This document shows, in pieces, positions 5,922-13,178 of a stretch of 17,641 bases of DNA (position 1 is the first letter of the stretch; the number at the start of each line of letters is the position of its first letter). The translations under genes and the position numbers were made by a program. The notes under the pieces are model-generated. The model had not been told where the DNA came from, did no database searches, and saw only the letters and a list, made by a program, of their open reading frames with translations. This DNA is from JBBQYA01 sp038209155 (GTDB lineage Bacteria; Bacteroidota; Bacteroidia; Sphingobacteriales; Sphingobacteriaceae), in the NCBI GenBank assembly GCA_038209155.1, contig JBBQYA010000066.1, forward strand, positions 1 through 17,641, given 5' to 3'.

Positions 5922-8567
5922 TTAAATAGATTGAAGGCTTAATTGTAAGGTTTGAATTTTGCTTTCAGCATCCGCTTTTTTCTTCCTTTCATTTTCAATA
6001 ACTTCTGCTTTTGCATTGCTTACAAATTTTTCATTATTGAGTTTAATATCTACCGATTTCAAAAAACCTTGCAGATATTCAATATCTTTTTCTATTCGTT
6101 CTCTTTCTGCTACTATATCAGTTTTGGAAGAATCTAATGGAACAAAAAACTCATCTGTACCTACTATAAAACTTATTGCTTTTTCTGGTTTATCTTTTTC
6201 AAATCTAATTTCTGACAAGTTTGCCAATTTGCAAATTACCTCATTATAAGCCTCATATTGATTTTGTAAGGAAGATGATATTACCAAACTTAATTTTTCC
6301 TTCGGGGAAATTTGTTTCTGATTTCTAATATTTCTGATCTCAGCTATTACTTTCATTGCTAAGGCTGTATCATGTAAAGTTTGTCTATTAATTATCTCTG
6401 GATTTGGATATTTTGCAGTAATACAACATTCCAATTTCTTTCTTTCTTTAGTTTCGTGCCATAATTCTTCTGTAAGAAATGGCATAAATGGATGCAAAAG
6501 TTTTAGAATATTATCAAAAAATTCAAGGGTTTTATGATAGGTAAATTCATCAATTGGTTGCTCAAAACCTGGTTTTATCATTTCTAAATAAATAGAACAG
6601 AAATCATCCCAAACCAATTTATAGGCGGTCATCATAGCTTCCGACAGTTTATATTGATCAAAATTTTGATTTATAATTTCTAATTCCGAATTAAATTTAC
6701 TCTCAAACCAATTAATGGCTAAAATATTTTGAGACGTTAAATTTTTATCTACTTCCCAACCTTTAATTAATCGGAAAGCATTCCAGATTTTATTTGCAAA
6801 ATTTCGTCCTTGCTCTACATAACTATTGTTAAATAAAACATCATTTCCAGCTGATGAACATAATAACATTCCTACCCGAACTCCATCAGCACCAAATTCT
6901 TGAATTAAATCTAATGGGTCTGGAGAGTTTCCTAATGATTTAGACATTTTCCTTCCCAATTTATCTCTTACAATTCCAGTTAGATAGACATTTTTAAAAG
7001 GTGCCTCTCCCCTGTATTCATGTCCAGCCATAATCATTCTCGCTACCCAAAAAAATAAAATTTCTGGTGCAGTTACTAAATCGTTTGTTGGATAATAATA
7101 TTTTATATCCTCATTGTCAGGATCTTCAAATCCATCAAAAATAGAAATTGGCCATAACCAAGATGAGAACCAAGTATCCACTACATCCTCATCTTGAAGC
7201 AAATCTGTAATTAAATAGGTTGAGTTTGAATTACTCTTTAAAATTTCTAACCAAGCTTCTTCCTTAGTTTCAGCTACTGCAAAATTACCATCTGGCAAAT
7301 ACCAAGCTGGAATTTGTTGCCCCCACCATAATTGTCTAGAAATACACCAATCATGTACATTTTCCATCCAATGTTTGTAGGTATTTTTAAATTTTTCAGG
7401 AATTAATTTTACCTCCCCACTCATTACATAATCCAAAGCGGGAACAGCCATTTCATTCATTTTAAGAAACCATTGCATTGAAAGTTTTGGTTCTATTACT
7501 GCATCTGTTCTTTCAGAAAATCCAACTTGGCTTTTATAATCTTCAACTTTTACTAATGAATTGGCTGCTTCTAATAAAACTGCTATTTCTTTCCGTGCAG
7601 CAAATCTATCTTTACCAACTAATATTTCTGCATTTTCATTTAAACTACCATCATCATCCAGAATATCAATTACTTGCAGCTTATGTTTAATGCCCAATTC
7701 ATAATCATTTAAATCATGAGCTGGAGTTACTTTTAAACATCCAGTTCCGAAATCCATGGTCACATATTCATCTGTAATAATTGTAATTTCTCTGTTGATT
7801 AATGGAATTAAAATTCTTTTACCATGCAAATGCTTATATCTTTCATCATGCGGATTTACGCAGATTGCAGCATCTGCCATAATTGTTTCTGGCCGAGTAG
7901 TAGCAATTACCAAATAGTCTTTATTTAATTCATCTGAATTAATATTCGCTTCGGCTAATCGATATTTTATAAAATATAATTTAGAATTTACTTCTTTTCT
8001 AATTACTTCTTCATCAGAAATTGCAGTTTTACCTTGAGGATCCCAATTTACCATTCGAACACCTCTATAAATCCAGCCTTTTTTATGTAAATCGATAAAA
8101 ACTTTAATGACCGCTCTAGACATAGAATCTTCCATGGTGAAACGAGTTCGATCCCAATCACAAGAAGCACCTAGTTTTTTTAACTGCTCTAAAATTATTC
8201 CACCATATTTATCTTTCCACTCAAAAGCATATTTTAAGAATTCTTCTCTGCTTAAATCCTTTTTGTTAATCCCTTTTTCTTTCAATAATGCAACTACTTT
8301 TGCCTCTGTAGCTATCGAAGCATGATCAGTTCCTGGTACCCAACACGCATTTTTACCCATCATTCTTGCTCTCCTAATCAATACATCTTGAATAGTAGCA
8401 TTCAACATATGACCCATATGAAGCACTCCTGTAACATTTGGCGGAGGAATTACGATAGTATACGGTTCTCGATCATCAGGAACAGATTTGAAAAAACCAT
8501 GCTCCAACCAGTAGGCATACCATTTATCTTCTATTAAATTTGGATTGTATGTTTTAGAAATGCTCAT
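5922..8567 (-). CDS. valS: Valyl-tRNA synthetase
   Basis: The protein has 881 residues from the ATG at 8567. It attaches valine to tRNA-Val with ATP. Class I signatures are present: PPPNVTGVLHMGH (residues 41-53) and KMSKSLGNSPD (540-550). ATTRPET (about 222-228) belongs to the editing domain that removes misloaded threonine, and WCISRQLWWGQQIPAW is the usual core motif. The end is a charged coiled coil (about 800-881) typical of ValRS. The reading frame stays open to an ATG at 8594, but that codon lies upstream of a good -7 element at 8590-8583 and adds a non-conserved hydrophobic tail, so the start at MSISKTYNP is preferred. Confidence 0.96.
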   Translation of the reverse strand: MSISKTYNPNLIEDKWYAYWLEHGFFKSVPDDREPYTIVIPPPNVTGVLHMGHMLNATIQDVLIRRARMMGKNACWVPGTDHASIATEAKVVALLKEKGINKKDLSREEFLKYAFEWKDKYGGIILEQLKKLGASCDWDRTRFTMEDSMSRAVIKVFIDLHKKGWIYRGVRMVNWDPQGKTAISDEEVIRKEVNSKLYFIKYRLAEANINSDELNKDYLVIATTRPETIMADAAICVNPHDERYKHLHGKRILIPLINREITIITDEYVTMDFGTGCLKVTPAHDLNDYELGIKHKLQVIDILDDDGSLNENAEILVGKDRFAARKEIAVLLEAANSLVKVEDYKSQVGFSERTDAVIEPKLSMQWFLKMNEMAVPALDYVMSGEVKLIPEKFKNTYKHWMENVHDWCISRQLWWGQQIPAWYLPDGNFAVAETKEEAWLEILKSNSNSTYLITDLLQDEDVVDTWFSSWLWPISIFDGFEDPDNEDIKYYYPTNDLVTAPEILFFWVARMIMAGHEYRGEAPFKNVYLTGIVRDKLGRKMSKSLGNSPDPLDLIQEFGADGVRVGMLLCSSAGNDVLFNNSYVEQGRNFANKIWNAFRLIKGWEVDKNLTSQNILAINWFESKFNSELEIINQNFDQYKLSEAMMTAYKLVWDDFCSIYLEMIKPGFEQPIDEFTYHKTLEFFDNILKLLHPFMPFLTEELWHETKERKKLECCITAKYPNPEIINRQTLHDTALAMKVIAEIRNIRNQKQISPKEKLSLVISSSLQNQYEAYNEVICKLANLSEIRFEKDKPEKAISFIVGTDEFFVPLDSSKTDIVAERERIEKDIEYLQGFLKSVDIKLNNEKFVSNAKAEVIENERKKKADAESKIQTLQLSLQSI

Positions 8568-8582
8568 TAATGAATAAAAATT

Positions 8583-8590
8583 CAAAAATA
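8583..8590 (-). promoter_or_regulatory. -7 element of valS
   Basis: TATTTTTG on the minus strand is a full TAnnTTTG match 15 bases upstream of the ATG at 8567, giving a leader of about 10 bases. It decides the valS start, because the alternative ATG at 8594 would not be transcribed. No obvious -33 element is seen. Confidence 0.5.
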
Positions 8591-8635
8591 GCAAAATAGC
8601 TTGTAGATCGAATTAGATAATAGATTTAAAAAATC

Positions 8636-9274
8636 TTAGTAGTCAAAGGCTTCAAAATTTCTAAAATGCCCATTACTTCTTATCTTTTCTTTGGTTTCTT
8701 CTGCATTTTGCAGAATCGGAAGTATACTATCTAAATGACTGATTATGAAATCTAAACGTTCATTTTCTTCAGCAATTGTTAATAATTTTATTTTTTGAAT
8801 GATAGACAATGCTAAATAATGACCCAGTTTAAAAGAAAGTCCATCACCATAGAAATCATCGATTTGCTTATCTGTTTTTAAAACATCTTGCAATTCTGCA
8901 AACTGAAATTTAATCCGTTTCATTTTGGTAGGATCTGCATTTTCAATAGAAAAATTCAATGTATCAATTGAAACACTTGGATATAATTTGGGAAAACTTT
9001 CTTTGTAAAAGTTTACAACTTCAAACGGATTTCTACCGATGCATTTTATATCAATTTCTCCAGTTTCATAAATTTTTTCGACTGATAATAATTCTATCGT
9101 TGTTCCAAATTTAGAAATTTCATTATTTAAGAAAACAGGCATTCCAAAAATTGATTTTTGAGAATTACAATATTCAATCATCTCCAAATACCTTGGTTCA
9201 AAAATATGGAGATTCAAAGTTTCTTCTGGAAAAACTACAATTTGAAGCGGAAAAGCAGGTATTAATTTTGACAT
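8636..9274 (-). CDS. Lon substrate-binding-domain protein, stand-alone
   Basis: This 212-residue protein matches the Lon N-terminal (LON/PUA-like) domain without the AAA+ and protease parts. It opens with LIPAFPLQIVVFPEETLNLH, the usual FPL...P..xLPLhIFEPRY pattern, and IFEPRYLEMIEYC (residues 24-36) follows. The middle holds ELLSVEKIYETGEIDIKCIG, a strand-rich stretch expected of the domain, and the C-terminal half is helical. Such proteins are common in bacteria and their role is unknown; binding of unfolded or specific proteins is the usual idea. It is about 70 bases upstream of valS on the same strand, and valS has its own promoter. Confidence 0.87.
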   Translation of the reverse strand: MSKLIPAFPLQIVVFPEETLNLHIFEPRYLEMIEYCNSQKSIFGMPVFLNNEISKFGTTIELLSVEKIYETGEIDIKCIGRNPFEVVNFYKESFPKLYPSVSIDTLNFSIENADPTKMKRIKFQFAELQDVLKTDKQIDDFYGDGLSFKLGHYLALSIIQKIKLLTIAEENERLDFIISHLDSILPILQNAEETKEKIRSNGHFRNFEAFDY

Positions 9275-9594
9275 AGAATTTATTTAGCCAAAGTAAAGCA
9301 AACATTAGTACAAAAAAGAAAATTTCTATTATCCCTTTCTATATAATAAGTAAGATAGTATTCTATCCGAAAAATAATGAAATCAATCTTTTTATAGGTT
9401 TTAATTAAAGAAAAGCTAATTGGCTACATGTAATGCTTTAGCAATTTGATTTTTACTTTCAGATTTTTCGCTTAATCTTTTATCTAAAAAACTCCTCACC
9501 TACAAAACTATTCAATTCTCTTCTTTTAATTTAAAGAATTAAATCAAAACAATAATGTAGTTCAAATTTTTAATACTATTGAAGGCTTTAAAAA
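9275..9594. other. Intergenic region between divergent Lon-domain and mnmD genes
   Basis: No established gene is seen in these 320 bases. On the minus strand TAGTTTTG (9510-9503) fully matches the -7 consensus and is directly followed by a GTG frame of 27 codons (9499-9416) ending in TAG. On the plus strand TACTATTG (9574-9581) matches 7 of 8 positions and could serve mnmD. The rest is AT-rich with no stable hairpin or repeat. Confidence 0.5.
9503..9510 (-). promoter_or_regulatory. Possible -7 element upstream of the Lon-domain gene
   Basis: TAGTTTTG is identical to the octamer before the Rrf2 gene at the far end of the window. Used here it would make a leader of about 220 bases before the ATG at 9274, with a short GTG frame at its 5' end. 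No -33 element is visible and the region is AT-rich, so this is weak. Confidence 0.25.
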
Positions 9595-10278
9595 ATGCAA
9601 AAAGAACTATTAACGATAAAACCAACCTTGGATGGGTCTTACACAATTTTTAACCAAGAAATTGGAGAAGCTTACCACTCCATGAATGGTGCTTTTCAGG
9701 AATCTGAACATGTTTTTTTGAAAAATGGATTAATTGAATTTTTGAATAGAACGAAAAAAACAGAAGTTCAAGTATTGGAAATTGGGTTTGGCACAGGTTT
9801 AAACTTTCTTTGTTGTACAGAATATTGTATAAAAAATTCTATATCAATGAATTATACTGGAGTTGACAATCATTTACCAAGTTTAGAAATGCTAAGTTTA
9901 TTGGATTACAAACCATTATTTCCTATGTCATTTCCTAAACTTATAGAAACTATAAATAATGAAAGCAGAAAGGAAAAGGAAAACATTGTACTTAAAATTA
10001 TTCAAGATTCTGTTCAAAATATAGGTTTTATAGAGAAATATGATTTAGTATTTTATGATGCCTTTGCACCGGCAAGTCAGCCAGAAATGTGGGAAGAAAA
10101 TATTATTTGTAAGATTGCAAAAACTTTAAAAGATGATGGATTCTTTATTAGTTATAGCATCACGGGAAAAATTAAAACCATTTTAAGAAATGAAGGATTT
10201 AAAATTGAAAGACCTGAAGGAGCAAATGGTAAAAGGCAAATGCTTCGCGCTGTTAAACTGAAAAATAATTATGTATAA
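9595..10278 (+). CDS. mnmD: tRNA 5-methylaminomethyl-2-thiouridine methyltransferase MnmD
   Basis: This 227-residue protein is the stand-alone methyltransferase domain that in enteric bacteria is the N-terminal half of MnmC. VLEIGFGTGLN (residues 60-70) is the S-adenosylmethionine site, YDAFAP (154-159) follows the last strand of the Rossmann core, and GANGKRQMLRA (209-219) closes the domain. It methylates the aminomethyl group on U34 of certain tRNAs to give the final mnm5s2U. The FAD oxidase half (MnmC1) is absent, as is usual for MnmD. Its last 8 bases overlap pyrD. A pair of A-rich stretches before the ATG serves as the likely ribosome site. Confidence 0.9.
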   Translation: MQKELLTIKPTLDGSYTIFNQEIGEAYHSMNGAFQESEHVFLKNGLIEFLNRTKKTEVQVLEIGFGTGLNFLCCTEYCIKNSISMNYTGVDNHLPSLEMLSLLDYKPLFPMSFPKLIETINNESRKEKENIVLKIIQDSVQNIGFIEKYDLVFYDAFAPASQPEMWEENIICKIAKTLKDDGFFISYSITGKIKTILRNEGFKIERPEGANGKRQMLRAVKLKNNYV

Positions 10279-11290
10279 ACTGATAAGATCGATTTTATTT
10301 TTATTTGACGCAGAGAAAGTTCATCATTTTTCATTTTCATTTATTAGAATAATGAATTTAATTCCTGGAGTTTCATCCATAATTCGATTGATTTTTAAAC
10401 AACCAGAACAAGAAATAAATTTATTTGGATTAAATTTCAAAAACAAAGTAGGATTGGCTGCTGGATTTGATAAAGATGGAAAACTCATTAATGAATTGGC
10501 CAATTTTGGTTTTGGATTTATAGAAATTGGAACCGTTACTCCACTTCCACAACCTGGAAATGATAAACCAAGATTATTTAGATTAAAACAAGATGAAGCT
10601 ATTATTAACAGAATGGGATTTAATAATGAAGGAGTAGATGCTGTAGTTGATAGATTGAAAAACAAAAAACATCATACCATCATAGGCGGAAATATTGGTA
10701 AAAATAAATGGACTTCAAACGAAGATGCCGCAAAAGACTATGAAATTTGCTTTTTAAAACTGGCACCTTATGTAGATTATTTTGTTATAAATGTAAGTTC
10801 ACCAAATACTCCTGGTTTGAGAGCCTTACAAGATAAAGAACCATTAACTGCCTTATTAAAACATGTAATAGAATTAAACAACAAACAGGTGAAACCTCGA
10901 CCAATTCTGCTCAAAATTGCTCCAGATTTAACTAATGAACAATTAGATGATATAATAGAAATTGTGGAAATTACTAAAATCCATGGCGTAATTGCTACCA
11001 ATACTACCATACAAAGAAATGGACTTTTAGAAGATACAAATCTTAAAAATGAAATGGGAGGTCTGAGTGGAAAACCTTTGTCAAAACCATCTACAAAGGT
11101 GATTAAATACCTTCACACACACTCAAAAGGTTCTTTTCCAATTATAGGTGTTGGAGGAATTCATAGTGCAAAAGATGCAAAAGAAAAGCTAGATGCTGGT
11201 GCAAGTTTAGTTCAGCTGTATACAGGTTTTATTTATGAAGGTCCTGGATTGATAGGTAAAATAAATTGGGGATTGGAAACTGAAAAATAA
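10271..11290 (+). CDS. pyrD: Dihydroorotate dehydrogenase (quinone), class 2
   Basis: This 339-residue enzyme oxidises dihydroorotate to orotate in pyrimidine synthesis, passing electrons through FMN to membrane quinone. The N-terminal amphipathic region (residues 1-45, with FDAEKVHHFSF) is the membrane- and quinone-contact extension of class 2. GLAAGFDKDG (61-70), GTVTPLPQPGN (87-97) and NRMGFNN (113-119) bind FMN and substrate. NVSSPNTPGLR (174-184) holds the catalytic base S177, the hallmark of class 2. LLKIAPDL (213-220) and GVGGI (293-297) complete the barrel. The gene overlaps mnmD by 8 bases, so translation is probably coupled. Its stop codon is also part of a candidate promoter for the next gene. 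Confidence 0.96.
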   Translation: MYKLIRSILFLFDAEKVHHFSFSFIRIMNLIPGVSSIIRLIFKQPEQEINLFGLNFKNKVGLAAGFDKDGKLINELANFGFGFIEIGTVTPLPQPGNDKPRLFRLKQDEAIINRMGFNNEGVDAVVDRLKNKKHHTIIGGNIGKNKWTSNEDAAKDYEICFLKLAPYVDYFVINVSSPNTPGLRALQDKEPLTALLKHVIELNNKQVKPRPILLKIAPDLTNEQLDDIIEIVEITKIHGVIATNTTIQRNGLLEDTNLKNEMGGLSGKPLSKPSTKVIKYLHTHSKGSFPIIGVGGIHSAKDAKEKLDAGASLVQLYTGFIYEGPGLIGKINWGLETEK

Positions 11291-11295
11291 TTTTG
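11266..11295 (+). promoter_or_regulatory. Candidate promoter overlapping the pyrD stop codon
   Basis: TTGG (11266-11269) is followed after 18 bases by TAATTTTG (11288-11295), whose first three bases are the pyrD stop codon TAA. Both elements fit the Bacteroidota pattern. It would start a transcript near 11301 and serve the small secreted peptide gene at 11351, perhaps with the acetyltransferase. Confidence 0.5.
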
Positions 11296-11350
11296 TAGTT
11301 TGAACCAAAAATACTTAGTTTCATAAAAAAATATTTTAAAAACTAAAACG

Positions 11351-11497
11351 ATGAAGACAATCTACAAAGCTATTTTCTTAATTTTTTTTTTCTTAATCTC
11401 CACTTCTGAATTAGTAAAATCTCAAACGTATGAATCTTATGAAGTAAGTACTAAAAGTAAAAATGCAAGATCAAGCGGAAAGATTGTTAAAAATTAG
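11351..11497 (+). CDS. Small secreted peptide, 48 residues
   Basis: An ATG at 11351 opens a 48-codon frame ending in TAG at 11495-11497. The product starts MKTIYKAIFLIFFFFLIST, a positively charged start and hydrophobic core, followed by ELVKSQ, which resembles the usual Bacteroidota signal peptidase I site after Ala/Ser-Gln or Ser-Gln. The predicted mature part is about 23 residues, rich in Lys, Ser and Asn (YESYEVSTKSKNARSSGKIV). I do not recognise a family. It has an A-rich ribosome site (AAAACTAAAACG) and a good upstream promoter. The gene is 24 bases from the acetyltransferase. It could be an exported microprotein or a remnant of a longer secreted protein. A run of nine Ts in the signal region is a possible slippage site. 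Confidence 0.5.
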   Translation: MKTIYKAIFLIFFFLISTSELVKSQTYESYEVSTKSKNARSSGKIVKN

Positions 11498-11520
11498 GAA
11501 AACATTAGTTTAAGCGTACA

Positions 11521-12021
11521 ATGTCACAAATATTTGAAACGGAAAGACTGATTCTTCGAGAATTCACAATTGCAGATACATCTTTTATTATCGAATTATT
11601 AAATACAGAAGATTGGATTAGATTTATAGGTGACAGAAATGTAAAAAACGAAGAACAAGCGAAATTATATTTAGAAAATGGTTCTTTTAAAAGCTATAAA
11701 GAAAATGGTTTTGGTTTATCACTTGTTCTGAGAAAAGAAGATCAATTATTTATTGGAATGTGTGGATTGCTTAAAAGAAAAGAGTTAGAAATACCTGATT
11801 TAGGTTTCGCCTTTCTACCTGATTATCAAAACCAAGGATACGGGTTTGAAATTGCCAACTACTTATTAATTTTTGCTAAAGAAAAATTAAATATTTCTCA
11901 ATTTTGTGCCATTATAGTTCCTGAAAACAACATTTCTATTCTATTAATTGAAAAGCTAGGATTGGTTTTTAAAAATAAAATTTTATTAAATCAAGAAGAA
12001 CTTTTATATTACTGCAATTAA
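11521..12021 (+). CDS. GNAT family N-acetyltransferase (RimJ/RimL-like)
   Basis: This 166-residue protein is a GNAT acetyltransferase of the RimJ/RimL type. It opens with IFETERLILREF (residues 4-15), the standard beginning. The acetyl-CoA pyrophosphate loop is QNQGYGFE (103-110), and PENNISILLIEKLGLVF (134-150) is the motif B region with the typical Asn followed by a helix and hydrophobic strand. It transfers acetyl from acetyl-CoA to an amine, most likely a protein N-terminus or a small molecule; the target cannot be read. It follows the small secreted peptide by 24 bases and may share its transcript. Nothing seen links it to antibiotic resistance. Confidence 0.9.
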   Translation: MSQIFETERLILREFTIADTSFIIELLNTEDWIRFIGDRNVKNEEQAKLYLENGSFKSYKENGFGLSLVLRKEDQLFIGMCGLLKRKELEIPDLGFAFLPDYQNQGYGFEIANYLLIFAKEKLNISQFCAIIVPENNISILLIEKLGLVFKNKILLNQEELLYYCN

Positions 12022-12046
12022 TAATTAGATGAAACAAATAAATTAA

Positions 12047-12071
12047 TAATCTTTATAAATACTAAAGATTA
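12047..12071. repeat. Inverted repeat before the lipoprotein gene
   Basis: TAATCTTTA (12047-12055) and TAAAGATTA (12063-12071) are perfect 9-base inverted arms separated by 7 bases. The site is 26 bases after the acetyltransferase stop and 45 bases before the lipoprotein ATG. There is no following T run on the plus strand, so it is not a normal terminator. It could be an operator or an mRNA stem, or a chance match in AT-rich DNA. Confidence 0.4.
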
Positions 12072-12116
12072 AAGAAATTCATTAACAAAAAAATAATTTA
12101 TTAAAGTTCTAAAAAA

Positions 12117-12386
12117 ATGAAAAACTTATTTACAATTCTTCTATTGTTATTCGCATTTATGATTATTAGTTGCAATCATAACAATATTGAAAAAGGAACC
12201 CCAAAATGCCTTAAAAAAGAAATAAATAAAAGATTTGATAAAAACTCCTCTGGCAATGCAAAAGTAACTGAGTATTTATTTCAAAATAAAACTGTTTACG
12301 TTATTGATGATGGAAAACAAATGCCTGACGGTGGTTTTGATGTTATAGACGAAAAGTGTAAAACATTGGTTTTTTGGGTGGAATAG
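12117..12386 (+). CDS. Small lipoprotein, reading frame broken near the C-terminus
   Basis: The 89-residue frame begins with a lipoprotein signal, MKNLFTILLLLFAFMIISC, with lipid attachment expected at C19. The mature part has C31 and C81 and the stretch VYVIDDGKQMPDGGFDVIDEKC (about residues 60-81). It resembles small Bacteroidota lipoproteins that end in a Gly-rich segment and a Trp; from memory these are a DUF family (possibly DUF6970), which I cannot confirm. Here the frame ends early at FWVE. Another frame continues the expected sequence from the T6 run at 12370-12375 to a TAA at 12455-12457, so the true product is probably 113 residues (see the separate entry). Function unknown; it would sit on the inner leaflet of the outer membrane. 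Confidence 0.7.
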   Translation: MKNLFTILLLLFAFMIISCNHNNIEKGTPKCLKKEINKRFDKNSSGNAKVTEYLFQNKTVYVIDDGKQMPDGGFDVIDEKCKTLVFWVE

Positions 12387-12457
12387 CTGGAAATACTAAA
12401 ATCAATGGAGTAGAATTTTCAACTGCTGTTTTTGTAAAAACAGTTTGGAAGAAATAA
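12370..12457 (+). pseudogene. Out-of-frame C-terminus of the small lipoprotein
   Basis: After the six Ts at 12370-12375 the -1 frame reads LGGIAGNTKINGVEF, then STAVFVKTVWKK and TAA at 12455-12457. This is the type of ending expected of the gene, while the in-frame ending (FWVE) is not. One extra T, or a -1 slip at the T run, would join both parts into a 113-residue lipoprotein. So this is a frameshift mutation, an assembly or sequencing error in the homopolymer, or slippage during expression. It ends 13 bases before the converging haemoglobin gene. Confidence 0.7.
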
Positions 12458-12470
12458 TCTTCTTTTATTC

Positions 12471-12848
12471 TCACACTATACTTTTTGCAATTTTATATTG
12501 CATTAAATTAGCGATATTTTGTGCTTTAATAATTGCTTCATTTGCAATAGTTCCAAAGAAGTTTTCATTGATTGTTTGTTGCCATAATGAAATCCATCTT
12601 TCAAAGTGATCTGCATTTAATGGGAAAATTTTATTTAAATCTATATGTTTCAACATTGGGTTTCCTTTATAATCGCCCACACCAAAAAGTAAAGTATTCC
12701 AAAAAGAAATCATTATTGGAATATGTTTATCCCAAGAAAATTTAATTACTTGGGTAAAAATCTGACCTATTAAATCGTCTAAAATAACTTTGCTATAAAA
12801 TTTATTTATTAACAATTCAATATCTTCTTTATTTTTAATATCATTCAT
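12471..12848 (-). CDS. Group III truncated haemoglobin
   Basis: This 125-residue protein is a group III (P-type) truncated haemoglobin. The proximal haem ligand is H81 in NADHFERWISLW, W89 is the conserved Trp after it, FY at 17-18 is in the distal helix B region, and KGNPMLKH (61-68) is the usual loop. Group III globins are linked by experiment in a few bacteria to microaerobic growth and to nitric oxide or peroxide stress; the exact reaction is unsettled. It is the last gene of the operon, 6 bases after the cupin, with the Rrf2 regulator and cbb3 oxidase upstream, which supports a role in oxygen or NO handling near the oxidase. It lacks a membrane segment and so is cytoplasmic. Confidence 0.92.
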   Translation of the reverse strand: MNDIKNKEDIELLINKFYSKVILDDLIGQIFTQVIKFSWDKHIPIMISFWNTLLFGVGDYKGNPMLKHIDLNKIFPLNADHFERWISLWQQTINENFFGTIANEAIIKAQNIANLMQYKIAKSIV

Positions 12849-12854
12849 TTTCGA

Positions 12855-13151
12855 TTAACCTTGTGTTAATAAACAAAGTGAGTCTTCTAAAGCTTTTACG
12901 GAATGTAAAACGTTTACTGGTATTAGTATTTCATCGAAAACAGAAAGTGGAAATTCATTTTCTCCTTCTATATAAATTACAGAACCTTTTAGAACGAATA
13001 ATTTTGAAGGAAGATAGGCTTGATGTTCCTTTAAAACCATTCCTTTAGTAAATCCCATTGCCAGAACTTTAAAATTTTCTCCTTTGTGTAACGCTTTAGC
13101 AACTGGATGATTTGCAGTATGTAATTGGTCTAATATCTCTTTTAGTATCAT
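12855..13151 (-). CDS. Minimal cupin-fold protein
   Basis: This 98-residue protein is one small cupin barrel. Visible pieces are the first motif remnant KEHQAYLPSKLFVLKGSVIY (residues 41-60), with H43 and the Gly at 56, and the second motif DEILIPVNVLHSVKALED (73-90), with P78 and H83. The usual first motif would have two His and a Glu; here only one His is seen in motif 1, so a metal site is possible but weak (H43, H83). The gene lies between the Ig-like protein gene (27 bases) and the haemoglobin gene (6 bases) on the same strand and is part of the operon. It could bind a small ligand or metal; the function is unknown. Confidence 0.8.
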   Translation of the reverse strand: MILKEILDQLHTANHPVAKALHKGENFKVLAMGFTKGMVLKEHQAYLPSKLFVLKGSVIYIEGENEFPLSVFDEILIPVNVLHSVKALEDSLCLLTQG

Positions 13152-13178
13152 AAAAATTTTAATTATAATTTATTCTTT

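Noticed and set aside
8568..8594. Nine-residue longer start of valS at ATG 8594
   Set aside because: It lies upstream of a full -7 element (8590-8583), and the added residues are hydrophobic and not typical of ValRS; the MSISKTYNP start fits the family.
8622..8636. AGATTT-AAA-AAATCT palindrome after the Lon-domain gene as a terminator
   Set aside because: The stem has 6 weak pairs with one G-C pair per end and no clear T run; too weak to claim.
12426..12443. Inverted repeat CTGTTTTT-GT-AAAAACAG as a terminator
   Set aside because: It has an AT-only core, a two-base loop and no T run after it, and lies inside the shifted coding frame of the lipoprotein.
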